The notes under the pieces are model-generated. The model saw only the letters and a program-made list of their open reading frames with translations, searched no databases and was not told where the DNA came from. Below are positions 1-7,343 of a stretch of 33,028 bases of DNA, piece after piece. Source of the stretch: Desulfovermiculus halophilus DSM 18834 (GTDB lineage: Bacteria; Desulfobacterota; Desulfovibrionia; Desulfovibrionales; Desulfothermaceae); assembly GCF_000620765.1 (NCBI RefSeq), contig NZ_JIAK01000029.1:1-33028 (forward strand), written 5' to 3'. How positions within the stretch are numbered: the stretch's first letter is position 1; every line of letters starts with the position of its first letter. The position numbers and the translations under genes are program-made.

Positions 1-6
1 GATACA

Positions 7-88
7 TTTCGAACCTCCTGTTTGACATTGTACCTCCTTGGAAGTGTTGTCTTTCCAGGGAGATATCCTTAATGAGGGAGGTTCGAAA
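7..88. repeat. Inverted repeat with 12-bp perfect arms
   Basis: The arms TTTCGAACCTCC (7-18) and GGAGGTTCGAAA (77-88) are exact reverse complements, separated by a 58-nt loop. The structure lies just left of a 25-bp tandem array and probably belongs to the same mobile-element remnant. No gene is visible in 1-270. Confidence 0.6.
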
Positions 89-111
89 CCTTCAAAATGG
101 CAAGGAAGCTA

Positions 112-260
112 CTTAATCACCTGAGTGGCTCCATTACGGTGATCATGAGCTGGCCTCATTAGGCCGATCATGAGGTGGCCCGATTAAGGTGATCATCAGG
201 TGGCTCCATTAAGTGCACATAAACTGGCCCTATTAGCGTGATCATGGACTGGCCCTATTA
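112..260. repeat. Six tandem 25-bp repeats, probable IS21-type element end
   Basis: Six consecutive units of 25 bp (one is 24 bp) share the pattern GTGATCAT, four variable bases, then TGGC-C-ATTA. Several spaced copies of a GATCA-containing motif at the element ends are typical of IS21-family insertion sequences, so this is read as the end of such an element; its transposase would lie left of the window. Glycosyltransferase homology begins about 20 bp to the right, which suggests the element removed the gene's first codons. The tandem structure is directly visible; the IS21 assignment is an inference. Confidence 0.5.
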
Positions 261-323
261 CCGCGGTCACTGACAGCAGTATTCTCCGCCAACCGCGGCT
301 ATGCACTGACCAGCTCCCGCACT

Positions 324-1385
324 TTGCTGATTCAGGATTTTTTGTCCTCAGGCTGGGAGGTGGTTCTGGCTACTGCTGATGATGCTGAGAGCAGATCCCT
401 GTGTGAGATGGGTGCGCATCTGGAGCCGATTGTTTTTAACCGGGGCGGGTTTTCCCCTGTGACTGATATCAAAGCCTACCGCCGTTTGCTTGCCATCTAT
501 ACAAAATGGCGTCCTGCCCTTGTTCAGCATTTCCATGCCAAGCCGGTTATTTTGGGGCCTTTGGCCGCTAGGCGGGCCTTGGGGAAATCAGTGCGGGTGG
601 TCAATGCCATCACCGGTCTGGGGCATGCGTTTATTACCGGAGGGTTGACATCCCGCCTGGCTGGCATGGGGTACGGATTGGCTCGTTCGCGCACTAATGC
701 CATTATTTTTCAAAATCGAGACGATCGGGCGTTGTTTGTGCAAAGGGGCTGGGTAGACGAAGACAGGGCCAGGCTTATCCCTGGTTCCGGGGTGGATGTG
801 GAGCGGTTCGCCGTGGCTGATCGGGACGAGCGGGATGGTTCGTCTCCGGTTGTGGTCATGCTGGGACGGCTCTTGGGCCAAAAAGGCATTCCCGAGTTTG
901 TGGAGGTGGCCAAACGGATTCAGGCCAAATGGCCTGGGGCACAGTTTTTATTGGCTGGAGAGGAAGATCCTGTGCATCCGGATGCAGTGACTGCAAAATG
1001 GGTACGGGAACAAAAAAGTGTGGAGTACCTGGGGAGGCTTACTGATGTCAGGCCCCTGCTGGCCAAGGCCGATCTGCTCCTTTTCCCCTCCTACAGAGAA
1101 GGCCTGCCGCGGGTGATTCTGGAGGCAGCTGCAAGCGGTCTGCCCACGGTGGCTTTTGACGTGCCCGGGGTCCGGGATGCGGTCCGGGACGGTGAAACTG
1201 GATATCTTGTTTCCTACCCGGATATCGAGGCCTTGACCCAAAAGGTTCAGGAACTCATCGAAGATTCCCAAAAACGACTGCACATGGGCCTGGCTGCTCG
1301 GAAAATGGTGGAAAAGGAGTTTGATATCCGGGCGGTCAAAGAGCGTTACTTAGATATATACCGGGAAGTTGGGGTTGAGATTTGA
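324..1385 (+). CDS. Family 4 glycosyltransferase, 5' end altered by a mobile-element remnant
   Basis: Retaining GT-B glycosyltransferase that would add a sugar from a nucleotide donor to a lipid-linked glycan at the cytoplasmic membrane face. Visible marks are NAITGLGHAF (residues 94-103), the donor-domain start VVMLGRLLGQKG (177-188) and the EX7E pair E259/E267 in FPSYREGLPRVILE. It resembles PglA/CapM-type enzymes. The TTG at 324 is the first usable start, but the frame is open from 237 and encodes AVFSANRGYAL before it. The paralog at 3228 shows that the native protein begins MPAEPVIIFTANRGYAL, so the first strand of the N-terminal Rossmann fold has been replaced by mobile-element sequence. 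There is no convincing ribosome binding site. Activity is uncertain. Confidence 0.8.
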   Translation: MLIQDFLSSGWEVVLATADDAESRSLCEMGAHLEPIVFNRGGFSPVTDIKAYRRLLAIYTKWRPALVQHFHAKPVILGPLAARRALGKSVRVVNAITGLGHAFITGGLTSRLAGMGYGLARSRTNAIIFQNRDDRALFVQRGWVDEDRARLIPGSGVDVERFAVADRDERDGSSPVVVMLGRLLGQKGIPEFVEVAKRIQAKWPGAQFLLAGEEDPVHPDAVTAKWVREQKSVEYLGRLTDVRPLLAKADLLLFPSYREGLPRVILEAAASGLPTVAFDVPGVRDAVRDGETGYLVSYPDIEALTQKVQELIEDSQKRLHMGLAARKMVEKEFDIRAVKERYLDIYREVGVEI

Positions 1386-1442
1386 GATACCAAAAGAAAG
1401 ACCGTGGCCCACGAACCACTTGGAATACCACAAAAAAACGTA

Positions 1443-1510
1443 CTACCCATCTCGCGCGTGCCCAGTGAAATCTCTATTTATTTCACCGGGGTCAAGCGCA
1501 ATATGTGTAA
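1443..1510. repeat. REP palindrome interrupted by a hairpin insert
   Basis: The left half CTACCCATCTCGCG and the right half GTCAAGCGCAATATGTGTAA of the 33-bp REP family are separated by an insert containing AGTGAAAT...ATTTCACC, itself a hairpin. The same interrupted form occurs at 13388-13453, so the insert is a variant that spread, not a one-off event. Confidence 0.7.
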
Positions 1511-1579
1511 ATCATCCGGCACTATCGCACCCCAAAGACCGAGTAACCAAGATCAGGCAGGGCAAGAAAAAAAGACGCA

Positions 1580-1612
1580 TTACCCATTTCGCGTCAAACG
1601 CAAAGTGTGTAA
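1580..1612. repeat. 33-bp REP palindrome
   Basis: Canonical copy. The arms TTACCCATTTCGCGT and ACGCAAAGTGTGTAA flank the loop CAA, with 12 of 15 arm positions complementary. It lies 35 bp upstream of the sulfotransferase start. Confidence 0.85.
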
Positions 1613-1646
1613 TTCATCATCTCCTTTTGACTCTAAAAGGGAAGAA

Positions 1647-2228
1647 ATGCAATACACCCCAGTGATCATCATTGGCGCTCCCCGCTCCGGCACAAACATG
1701 CTGCGCGATGTGCTGACTTCTTTGCCCGCGGTGAAAACCTGGCCGTGCGATGAGATCAACTATATCTGGCGGCATGGCAATGTGCGCTATCCTTCGGATG
1801 AATTCAGGCCGGATATGGCCAGGCCGGGGGTAAGAGGCTATATCCGGAAACAGTTTGACTGGGTGGCCAGGAAGTACAAGGCACAGACTGTGGTGGAAAA
1901 GACCTGCGCCAATTCTTTGCGGGTGGGGTTTGTGGACCAGGTGGTGCCGGATGCCAAGTATATATTTATCCACCGGGACGGATTGGATGCGGTTGGTTCG
2001 GCTATCAAACGATGGAAGGCGAAACTGGACATCCCCTACCTGGCCCGCAAAGCACGCTTTGTGCCTGCCTCTGATCTGCCCTTTTATGGCTCTCTTTTTG
2101 TATGGAACCGGATCCACCGCCTGCTCTCCAAGGAAAAGCGCCTGACTGTGTGGGGTCCGAAGCTGGATTATATGCAGGAGCTAATGCAAAAGCATCCCTA
2201 TCAGAAAAGACCGCACTGCTATGAGTGA
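1647..2228 (+). CDS. Sulfotransferase family protein, C-terminally truncated
   Basis: PAPS-dependent sulfotransferase, probably acting on a glycan or lipid-linked sugar. The 5'-phosphosulfate loop GAPRSGTNML is at residues 9-18 and a 3'-phosphate region IHRDGLDAVGSAIKRW is further on. ATG 1647 is preferred because AAGGGAAG precedes it and the P-loop strand follows at once; upstream in-frame codons are REP sequence. The protein is 193 aa where the family usually has about 280-320. The match fades after YMQELMQKHP near residue 180, and the last residues look like unrelated sequence, so the C-terminal third is lost. It is probably inactive. Confidence 0.7.
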   Translation: MQYTPVIIIGAPRSGTNMLRDVLTSLPAVKTWPCDEINYIWRHGNVRYPSDEFRPDMARPGVRGYIRKQFDWVARKYKAQTVVEKTCANSLRVGFVDQVVPDAKYIFIHRDGLDAVGSAIKRWKAKLDIPYLARKARFVPASDLPFYGSLFVWNRIHRLLSKEKRLTVWGPKLDYMQELMQKHPYQKRPHCYE

Positions 2229-2432
2229 TGAGGCTTTGGCTCGTATTATGCCCCTCATAAATCAAAAGAAGAGATCCAACAGCCCCAGCGAAATAAAGCC
2301 ATTGGCGTGACAGGCGGGGCAAACAGATGTACGCTGATAAAAGAAATCAGCAGCAAAAAAATTGACTTTCAGTAACCGTATAAATAACTTGTCTCTCTTA
2401 TATCTTAACAGATTTTGGTGGAGGAAAAAACC

Positions 2433-2642
2433 ATGGGCGTCATCTTAAACCCGCAATATGTGGTTGATAACGAGCATAGCACCAAGGCTGTCATGTTAAG
2501 TATAGAAGAGTGGAATCAGGTTTTAGAAGCACTTGAGGAACTTGAAGATATTCGAGCTTACGATGCAGCCAAGGACGAATCCCAGGAAACGGTACTGTTT
2601 GAAGAGGCAGTACGGCAGATCCAGGGGGATGACAAAGAGTGA
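2433..2642 (+). CDS. Type II antitoxin, Phd/RelB-like
   Basis: Short acidic protein of 69 aa directly upstream of a RelE toxin. It contains TKAVMLSIEEWNQVLEALEELEDI, as two short stretches MLSIEEWNQVLEALEE and ELEDIRAYDAAK, the usual strand-plus-helix layout of Phd/RelB antitoxins. ATG 2433 is chosen over the upstream GTG because GGTGGAGG (2417-2424) lies 8 nt ahead. The stop overlaps the toxin start by 4 nt, implying translational coupling. It should bind the toxin with its acidic C-terminus and repress the operon. Confidence 0.75.
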   Translation: MGVILNPQYVVDNEHSTKAVMLSIEEWNQVLEALEELEDIRAYDAAKDESQETVLFEEAVRQIQGDDKE

Positions 2643-2896
2643 CATATACGATTGAGATCCTGCGCTCTGCCCAGAAAAAACTCTCAAAGATTGAGCGCAA
2701 GGAGCAGTCGCGTATCATTGAAGCAATCCGAAAATTAGCAGAGAATCCCCGGCCACCTGGATGCAAAAAACTTTCCGGCAGGCCAGCTTGGCGAATTCGA
2801 GTTGGATCTTGTCGCGTGATATATGAAGTGCAGGATGATAGTTTGCTGGTTTTGGTCATTGATATTGGTCACCGTAGGGAAATTTATCGAAAATAA
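2639..2896 (+). CDS. relE: RelE/ParE family toxin
   Basis: 85-aa basic protein with the RelE layout: an N-terminal strand and long helices (YTIEILRSAQKKLSKIE), the core NPRPPGCKKLSG then WRIRVGSCRVIYEV, and the terminal strand LVLVIDIGHRREIYRK. The arginines in WRIRVG, SCRVIYEV and GHRREIY match those RelE uses for ribosome-dependent mRNA cleavage. Translation starts at GTG 2639 inside the antitoxin's last codons. It looks full length and intact. A ParE-type gyrase toxin is less likely given the GHRREIYR ending. Confidence 0.85.
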   Translation: MTYTIEILRSAQKKLSKIERKEQSRIIEAIRKLAENPRPPGCKKLSGRPAWRIRVGSCRVIYEVQDDSLLVLVIDIGHRREIYRK

Positions 2897-3035
2897 TGTC
2901 CATACAGAAGACGTTTAGACCGCCGTGAGGTTGGGGCTGGAGAGCGTGCTGCTTGAGCAGACTTAACAATATCCTGTCACCGTTGCTTATCAAAACCTAA
3001 AAATACGACTGAAGCTCTGTACTGTCGGTCAGCCT

Positions 3036-3111
3036 CACACTTTGCGCTTGACCCAAAATGTGTAATCCAGCCCCAAAATTACCCATTTTACGCAAAGCGT
3101 GTTTTGGGTAA
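3036..3111. repeat. Two REP palindromes in tandem, one degraded
   Basis: The first copy (3036-3065) keeps the right side TTGACCCAAAATGTGTAA but has a worn left arm. The second (3079-3111) is 33 nt long, TTACCCATTTTACGC and GCGTGTTTTGGGTAA around AAA, with 11 of 15 arm positions complementary. Nothing else is supportable in 2897-3227. Confidence 0.65.
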
Positions 3112-3227
3112 GAAAGCTTGTTGGACATATAGCCTTCAAGAAGAAAAAATATGAAATCCTATACCGCAGTAATTGAAAAGTGCCCGGACACTGGAATGTA
3201 TGTGGGCTGAATTTGATGTCGCGATCT

Positions 3228-3640
3228 ATGCCTGCTGAGCCTGTAATTATCTTCACAGCCAATCGCGGCTACGCCCTGACCAGCTCCCGTACTCTGCTTA
3301 TCCGACATTTCCTGTCCTCTGGCTGGGAGGTGGTTTTGGCCACCGCTGATGATGCAGAGAGTAGATCATTGTGCGAGATGGGGGTGCATCTGGAGCCGGT
3401 TGTTTTCAACCGTGGCGGGTTTTCTCCTCCTATAATAGATGCGCCTGCAAAAAAAATGTTTTTGCAGGCAGTGTTAAGTTTTAAGTTGAAAGTTTGAAGT
3501 GAAATCAAATATTTGTAAATTTAATTTGTGCGTTTAACCCCAGTCTTCAACTTTTTGCAATTGAGTCATTATAGAGAAGGCCTGCCGCGGGTGATTCTGG
3601 AGGCAGCTGCAAGCGGTCTGTCCACGGTGGCTTTTGACGT
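3228..3640 (+). pseudogene. Glycosyltransferase remnant with internal deletion (paralog of the 324 gene)
   Basis: The first 200 nt from ATG 3228 encode MPAEPVIIFTANRGYAL and continue to FNRGGFSP, closely matching the N-terminus of the glycosyltransferase at 324. Homology stops at about 3427 and resumes at about 3572 with YREGLPRVILEAAASGL, the EX7E donor site, then ends near 3640. Roughly 210 codons between are missing and replaced by about 135 bp of AT-rich sequence. It cannot encode a working enzyme, but it preserves the original N-terminus of the family. Confidence 0.85.
3443..3500. repeat. Hairpin plus degenerate 7-bp repeats inside the remnant
   Basis: A perfect 11-bp inverted repeat, GCCTGCAAAAA (3443-3453) and TTTTTGCAGGC (3459-3469) with a 5-nt loop, is followed by TTAAGTT-like heptamers (3473-3500). 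This filler sits exactly where the glycosyltransferase homology is broken. It could act as a terminator, but its position at a deletion scar points to an inserted repeat. Confidence 0.55.
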
Positions 3641-3748
3641 AAAAGAACAAAGAACTGGCCCACGGAACAGGGGAATGATACGGAAATGGAAAATGTATTT
3701 TCGAAGCGGTTATTGCACGTCAAATCAAAATACGATACATAACTTCAT

Positions 3749-4801
3749 ATGAATGATCGCCAGCTTCAAATCAAGCTTGAAGGCCCTGCTGTCAAAGAGG
3801 GCAGGATCTCTTTCACTCTCTTGGGCCGCATACTGCATGGCATCCAACAGACAATGCATTATTTGGCATTGGCCGGAATTCAGTATGATTATCGGCAGCG
3901 AATTCGAGTGCCCAGAGATGTGCAGAAGGCTTGCAGGCTGTATCGAGTTGTGGAGCAGAAAGGGAGCTATGAGCTGACCGCTGAAATTGCACCCCCGGTA
4001 TCTTTGGGTGGTATTGAGGATCTCGGGGGCCATGTGAAGGATACCTATCTCGACCTCACCCGTATCCTGAGCCAAGACCGAGATTGGGGGCAGCTGCAGG
4101 CGCTTTTGCCTGACAGTGTTTATCGGCGGAAGGTCTTACGTTCTGTAGCTGAATATTGCCCCAAAAGAGGTGAGAACTGGAGCTTGGGGGTAGGTATCCC
4201 TGATAACCCTTTCTATCCTTTGAAACCTGGTTTTCAAACTGCGATACATAAATATCTTGTCCAACCCATGACAGAATACCGGGCATTGACTGGAGAGCTC
4301 GTGCAGCTTCATTTGGATGAAAATAAGCTCGGTATTTATTATCAGCCTGCTCAGCGGGTTGTTCATTGCATTTATGATCCTGAGCTGGAAGACTTCATCG
4401 TCTCCAGCTTACGTCAGCTCGTCCAGGTTTATGGGCAAGTACAACTTGACGAACGGGGTATGCCTGCCAAAATCGCAGATGTAGTAGAAATTGATAGCGT
4501 GGATATGAGCCCACTGGAATTTTCAAGCTTGCACATGGATGGAAGATGCCTTTTGCTGACACAAGAACTTGAGCTGGGAATTGACTTTGATCAGGAGGCT
4601 CAGGAGTTTTTTCTGGAGTGGCCGGAACTGAACATTGTCCTTGGAAGTCCAACCAGGGAAGAGCTCTGGGAAGAGCTGGTGGAGGATATTTTTTGGCTTT
4701 GGGATGAATACGGCAAAAGTGATGTACAGGATTTAAGTGATGACGCTTTGCATCTTAAGCGTCGTTTAGAAGAGCTGATACAGGAGGAAACGTCTGCATG
4801 A
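3749..4801 (+). CDS. Conserved-looking protein of unknown function, paired with a HicA-like fragment
   Basis: 350-aa soluble protein with no signal peptide or membrane segment. The N-terminus QIKLEGPAVKEGRISFTLLG reads as a strand followed by a long helix, the middle is mixed alpha/beta, and the C-terminus is strongly acidic and helical (ELWEELVEDIFWLWDEYG). I do not recognise a named domain. Its stop overlaps the start of a HicA-like reading frame by ATGA (4798-4801), so the two were probably co-translated. A role as partner of the HicA-like protein, perhaps an antitoxin or regulator, is an inference from that coupling alone. The frame is intact with ordinary codon use. Confidence 0.6.
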   Translation: MNDRQLQIKLEGPAVKEGRISFTLLGRILHGIQQTMHYLALAGIQYDYRQRIRVPRDVQKACRLYRVVEQKGSYELTAEIAPPVSLGGIEDLGGHVKDTYLDLTRILSQDRDWGQLQALLPDSVYRRKVLRSVAEYCPKRGENWSLGVGIPDNPFYPLKPGFQTAIHKYLVQPMTEYRALTGELVQLHLDENKLGIYYQPAQRVVHCIYDPELEDFIVSSLRQLVQVYGQVQLDERGMPAKIADVVEIDSVDMSPLEFSSLHMDGRCLLLTQELELGIDFDQEAQEFFLEWPELNIVLGSPTREELWEELVEDIFWLWDEYGKSDVQDLSDDALHLKRRLEELIQEETSA

Positions 4802-4923
4802 GGCCTACAGACCGCAAGGAAGTGGAAAAGGCTTTAGAGAAAAAAGGTTTTCAAAAGACACAAACAGATCACCGGAAGTTCATTTACATTCCATGCCTCA
4901 TGCACCAAACCCTCCAATATTGA
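4798..4923 (+). pseudogene. HicA-like toxin fragment, 3' truncated
   Basis: Starts at the ATGA overlap with the preceding gene and encodes MRPTDRKEVEKALEKKGF followed by a DHRKFIYI stretch. This is the N-terminal double-stranded-RNA-binding-like fold start seen in HicA-like proteins, where the histidine (here in TDHRKF) is the catalytic position. After about residue 31 it runs into unrelated sequence and stops at 41 aa; the family usually has 60-90. It is probably non-functional, leaving the 350-aa partner orphaned. Confidence 0.55.
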
Positions 4924-5012
4924 GAGCACTTGATGCGCTTCAAGCGAATCTGCGAACTGGCGAGAGACAAAAATATATCACGCCCGCCACACCCATGCAT
5001 GACTTGATTTAA
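4893..5012 (+). other. Small open frame of unknown origin upstream of the glycosyltransferase
   Basis: A 39-codon frame encoding MPHAPNPPILRALDAL then QANLRTGERQKYITPATP ends 18 nt before the glycosyltransferase start. The composition looks coding, and it may be the C-terminal remnant of a lost gene joined to the HicA-like fragment. No family is recognised and no good ribosome binding site is visible. Confidence 0.2.
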
Positions 5013-5030
5013 AAATAAAGGACCCTCACC

Positions 5031-6272
5031 GTGTCCCACATCGTAATCCTCGGAGCCAAGCCAAAATCGCTGATCAATTTCCGCGGCGATCTTATCAAAA
5101 GCCTTGTCCATACCGGACATCGGGTCACGGCCATGTCCGCCCCGGCTGAGGCCGAGATTGTGCAAGGTATCCAGGAGTTGGGGGCTGAGTTTCGCTCCTA
5201 TCCGGTCAACAGGCGGGGGCTGAGCCCTGTGCAGGATATGCGGACCATGCTCTCTTTGCGCAGGGCCTTTGCAGAGCTTAGACCGGATATTGTGCTGGCA
5301 TACACCATCAAGCCGGTGATCTGGGGCGGGCTGGCCCTATCTGGCAGAAAGGATACGAGATTCTATGCAATGATCGAAGGATTGGGCTATGCTTTTCAAG
5401 AAGCCTCTTGGAAGAGAAAACTTCTTAATAACATCGTATCATTTCTGTATAAAACTTCATTGAAAAAAGCCCAAAAAGTTATTTTTCTTAATCCAGACAA
5501 CCTAAAAGTCTTTCTTTCTAGGCACATTATTGATGAATCCAAAAGCATGATAGTCGACGGAATAGGTATAGATTTAGAAAAATATAGTCAAACATCCCTG
5601 CCCTTATCTGCTCCGGTCTTCTTAAGCATCGGCCGCCTGCTGGGGGAAAAGGGCTTTCGGGAGTTTTTCCAGGCCGCAAAGCAGGTCAAGGACAAGTATC
5701 CCCAGGCCAGATTTCAGATCCTGGGAGGCGAAGATCCATCCTCGGACGGGATTTCGTTATCAGAGATCAAAGAATGGGAAGAGCAGGGGGTGGTGGAATA
5801 TCTGGGTGTGACAGACGACGTCCGGCCCTATATTGCTGGCTGTCATGTCTATGTATTGGCCTCATACTATGGAGAAGGACTGCCCAGGACGATTATAGAA
5901 GCTATGGCCATTGGGCGACCCATTATTACCACTGATAACGTTGGCTGCCGGGAGACTGTGGATTTCGGAGGTCGGAGGTCGGATGTCGGAGGCCGGATGT
6001 CGGACGTCGGAAGTCGGAAGTCGGAGATCGGACGTCGGAGGTCGGACGTCGGTGAAGGGAATGAGGAAGAGAGCCGATGCAGAATTAGGCAGGGGAAGAA
6101 CGGATTTCTGGTGCCGGTCAAGGATCCAAATAGCCTGGCCAGGGCCATGGAGTGTTTTATTCAAGAACCGGAGCTGGCGGAGAAAATGGGCCGAGAAAGC
6201 CGGCGAATGGCTGAAGAGAGATTTGATGTCCGGATTATCAATCAGCAGATGATGAAGATTTTGGGAACTTAG
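5031..6272 (+). CDS. Family 4 glycosyltransferase (PglA-like) with a heptad-repeat insertion
   Basis: GT-B enzyme predicted to extend a polyprenyl-linked glycan. Features are an N-terminal Rossmann fold (HIVILGAKPKSLINFRGD), MIEGLGYAF (114-122), the donor region VFLSIGRLLGEKGF (196-209) and the EX7E pair E282/E290 in GEGLPRTIIE. The GTG start at 5031 has AAAGGA upstream. Between CRETV (306-310) and GKNGFLVPVKDP (355 on), where related enzymes have about two residues, lie about 44 residues, largely GGRRSDVG-like repeats encoded by heptanucleotides. The insert is about 126 bp net and keeps the frame. It sits in a loop beside the donor-binding site, so activity may survive or be altered. Bases 5360-5600 are much richer in A+T than the flanks, suggesting a mosaic gene. 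Confidence 0.85.
   Translation: MSHIVILGAKPKSLINFRGDLIKSLVHTGHRVTAMSAPAEAEIVQGIQELGAEFRSYPVNRRGLSPVQDMRTMLSLRRAFAELRPDIVLAYTIKPVIWGGLALSGRKDTRFYAMIEGLGYAFQEASWKRKLLNNIVSFLYKTSLKKAQKVIFLNPDNLKVFLSRHIIDESKSMIVDGIGIDLEKYSQTSLPLSAPVFLSIGRLLGEKGFREFFQAAKQVKDKYPQARFQILGGEDPSSDGISLSEIKEWEEQGVVEYLGVTDDVRPYIAGCHVYVLASYYGEGLPRTIIEAMAIGRPIITTDNVGCRETVDFGGRRSDVGGRMSDVGSRKSEIGRRRSDVGEGNEEESRCRIRQGKNGFLVPVKDPNSLARAMECFIQEPELAEKMGRESRRMAEERFDVRIINQQMMKILGT
5963..6053. repeat. Heptanucleotide array inside a coding sequence
   Basis: About 13 consecutive 7-bp units of the type GGTCGGA (variants AAGTCGG, GATCGG, ACGTCGG) run through the glycosyltransferase gene. Three units make 21 bp, so the encoded peptide repeats every seven residues (GRRSDVG-like). 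Confidence 0.9.
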
Positions 6273-6440
6273 GGCCAAGGGGCAAGGGCCAAGGGGCAAG
6301 GGAGAGGGAGAGACGGAAGTCGGATGTCAGAAATCGGAGATCGGTAAGAAAAGATGGAAGACGGAGATCGGAGATCGGAGGTCGGAGATCGGCCTCTGGC
6401 CCATAGCGGCCTACGCCCCGGAGGGAGGTCGGAGAGACTG
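6273..6440. repeat. Repeat block after the glycosyltransferase: GGGCCAAGGGGCAAG pair, heptads, GC-rich module
   Basis: Two direct copies of GGGCCAAGGGGCAAG (6273-6302) are followed by GGTCGGA-type heptads (6315-6390) and a GC-rich module (6391-6433) with GGCCCATAGCGGCC and CGCCCCGGAGG. The same order follows the glycosyltransferase 3' copies at 13847 and 20210. From 6440 to 6790 I see degenerate GACTTGAGC-like units, one REP copy and otherwise no supportable gene. Confidence 0.8.
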
Positions 6441-6498
6441 AGGGAAGGAGAGACTTGAGCGAATGAGGCGACGAGAGCGAGAAAAGCACAATTCTGCA

Positions 6499-6531
6499 CT
6501 ACCCATTTTGCGTTTGACCCAAAGTGTGTAA
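6499..6531. repeat. 33-bp REP palindrome
   Basis: CTACCCATTTTGCGT and the right side ACCCAAAGTGTGTAA around a TTG-containing loop; followed by TCCAGC, the most common tail of this family in the window. Confidence 0.8.
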
Positions 6532-6793
6532 TCCAGCGAGGCGCAAAGACGCTAAGGGGAAGAAAAGAACTTTTTGGCGATGGCCATCTCATGCTCACTC
6601 CCAACAGCGGCAATCCCTCTATCCTGGCTGTTGTTGCCCTGGACCGATCGGGAAGGTTCTGATCATTATGAAATGCCCTTGACCATGCCTGGGCTGAAGC
6701 ATAGATTTCTTTCAGGATGTTTTTCAAACTTGGGCTGGATAGAAAGTTCTTTTGTTGAGCCTTATGTGAAATGAGAGAATCAGGAGGTATCTT

Positions 6794-7048
6794 GTGCCGA
6801 CACTAACCATGGAATTTCCCGAATCCGTTTTTTCAGCAATCCAGGCTGATCCGCAGGAATTCAGCAGACAAATGCTCATTGCCGCCGCAGTCAAGTGGTA
6901 TGAGCTAGGCAGAATTTCGCAAAATAAGGGCGCTGAAATAGCTGGCCTCTCAAGAGCCCAGTTTATTGATGCCTTGTCCCAATCTCAAGTCTCTCCCTTG
7001 CAGATTACGCCTGATAGCCTTGACCAGGAACTGGCTGATGCTGGTTGA
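6794..7048 (+). CDS. UPF0175 family protein, probable antitoxin (first copy)
   Basis: 84-aa protein of the UPF0175 type, which commonly precedes DUF3368 PIN-like proteins and acts as a presumed DNA-binding antitoxin. The core is AAAVKWYELGRISQNKGAE followed by IAGLSRAQFIDAL, a helix-turn-helix-like segment. The GTG start at 6794 has AGGAGG six nt upstream. It is the first of two tandem UPF0175 genes ahead of a single PIN-like gene. It appears complete. Confidence 0.75.
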   Translation: MPTLTMEFPESVFSAIQADPQEFSRQMLIAAAVKWYELGRISQNKGAEIAGLSRAQFIDALSQSQVSPLQITPDSLDQELADAG

Positions 7049-7076
7049 AAAATATGATTATAGGAGGGCTATGCCC

Positions 7077-7343
7077 ATGTCGTTGTTAACTATAGACATA
7101 CCTGAGTCTGCTTTCAGGTCACTTAAAATACCAGAAGACCAATGGCCGGCTTTTTTTCGTAGCACAGTGGCGGTTTCACTTTACAGAGAAGGCAGACTCT
7201 CTTTAGGCAAAGCAAAAGAACTTGCCGGACTTGAAAATAAATGGGAAATGATACAGCTTCTCAATGAAAGAGGCGTTGACCTTCATTACACCGCCAGGGA
7301 TGCAAAAGAAGATCTGGATACCCTGAACAGGATCCTGGCGTGA
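7077..7343 (+). CDS. UPF0175 family protein, probable antitoxin (second copy)
   Basis: Second UPF0175 protein, 88 aa, with SVAVSLYREGRLSLGKAKE-like architecture (VSLYREGRLSLGKAKELAGL) and the tail GVDLHYTARDAKEDLDTL typical of the family. ATG 7077 is preferred over ATG 7071 because the AGGAGGG at 7062-7068 is 9 nt from 7077 but only 2 nt from 7071. Its stop overlaps the following toxin start by 4 nt, so this copy is the more likely cognate antitoxin. Confidence 0.75.
   Translation: MSLLTIDIPESAFRSLKIPEDQWPAFFRSTVAVSLYREGRLSLGKAKELAGLENKWEMIQLLNERGVDLHYTARDAKEDLDTLNRILA

Noticed and set aside
1404-1646. N-terminal extension of the sulfotransferase
   Set aside because: Those codons are REP palindromes; the ribosome binding site and family start support ATG 1647.
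3180-3227. Upstream start for the glycosyltransferase remnant
   Set aside because: The added residues have no counterpart in the family; ATG 3228 gives the expected first beta strand.
5963-6053. Possible CRISPR array from regular short repeats
   Set aside because: The repeats are contiguous heptamers without unique spacers, and no cas genes are present.
5862-6299. Antisense frames rich in PPTSD/RPPTS repeats
   Set aside because: They are the complement of the heptad array and glycosyltransferase coding sequence; open only because the repeat lacks stops.
6574-6774. A 66-codon frame between the repeats and the UPF0175 genes
   Set aside because: No family resemblance, no ribosome binding site and it starts in repeat sequence; too weak to call.
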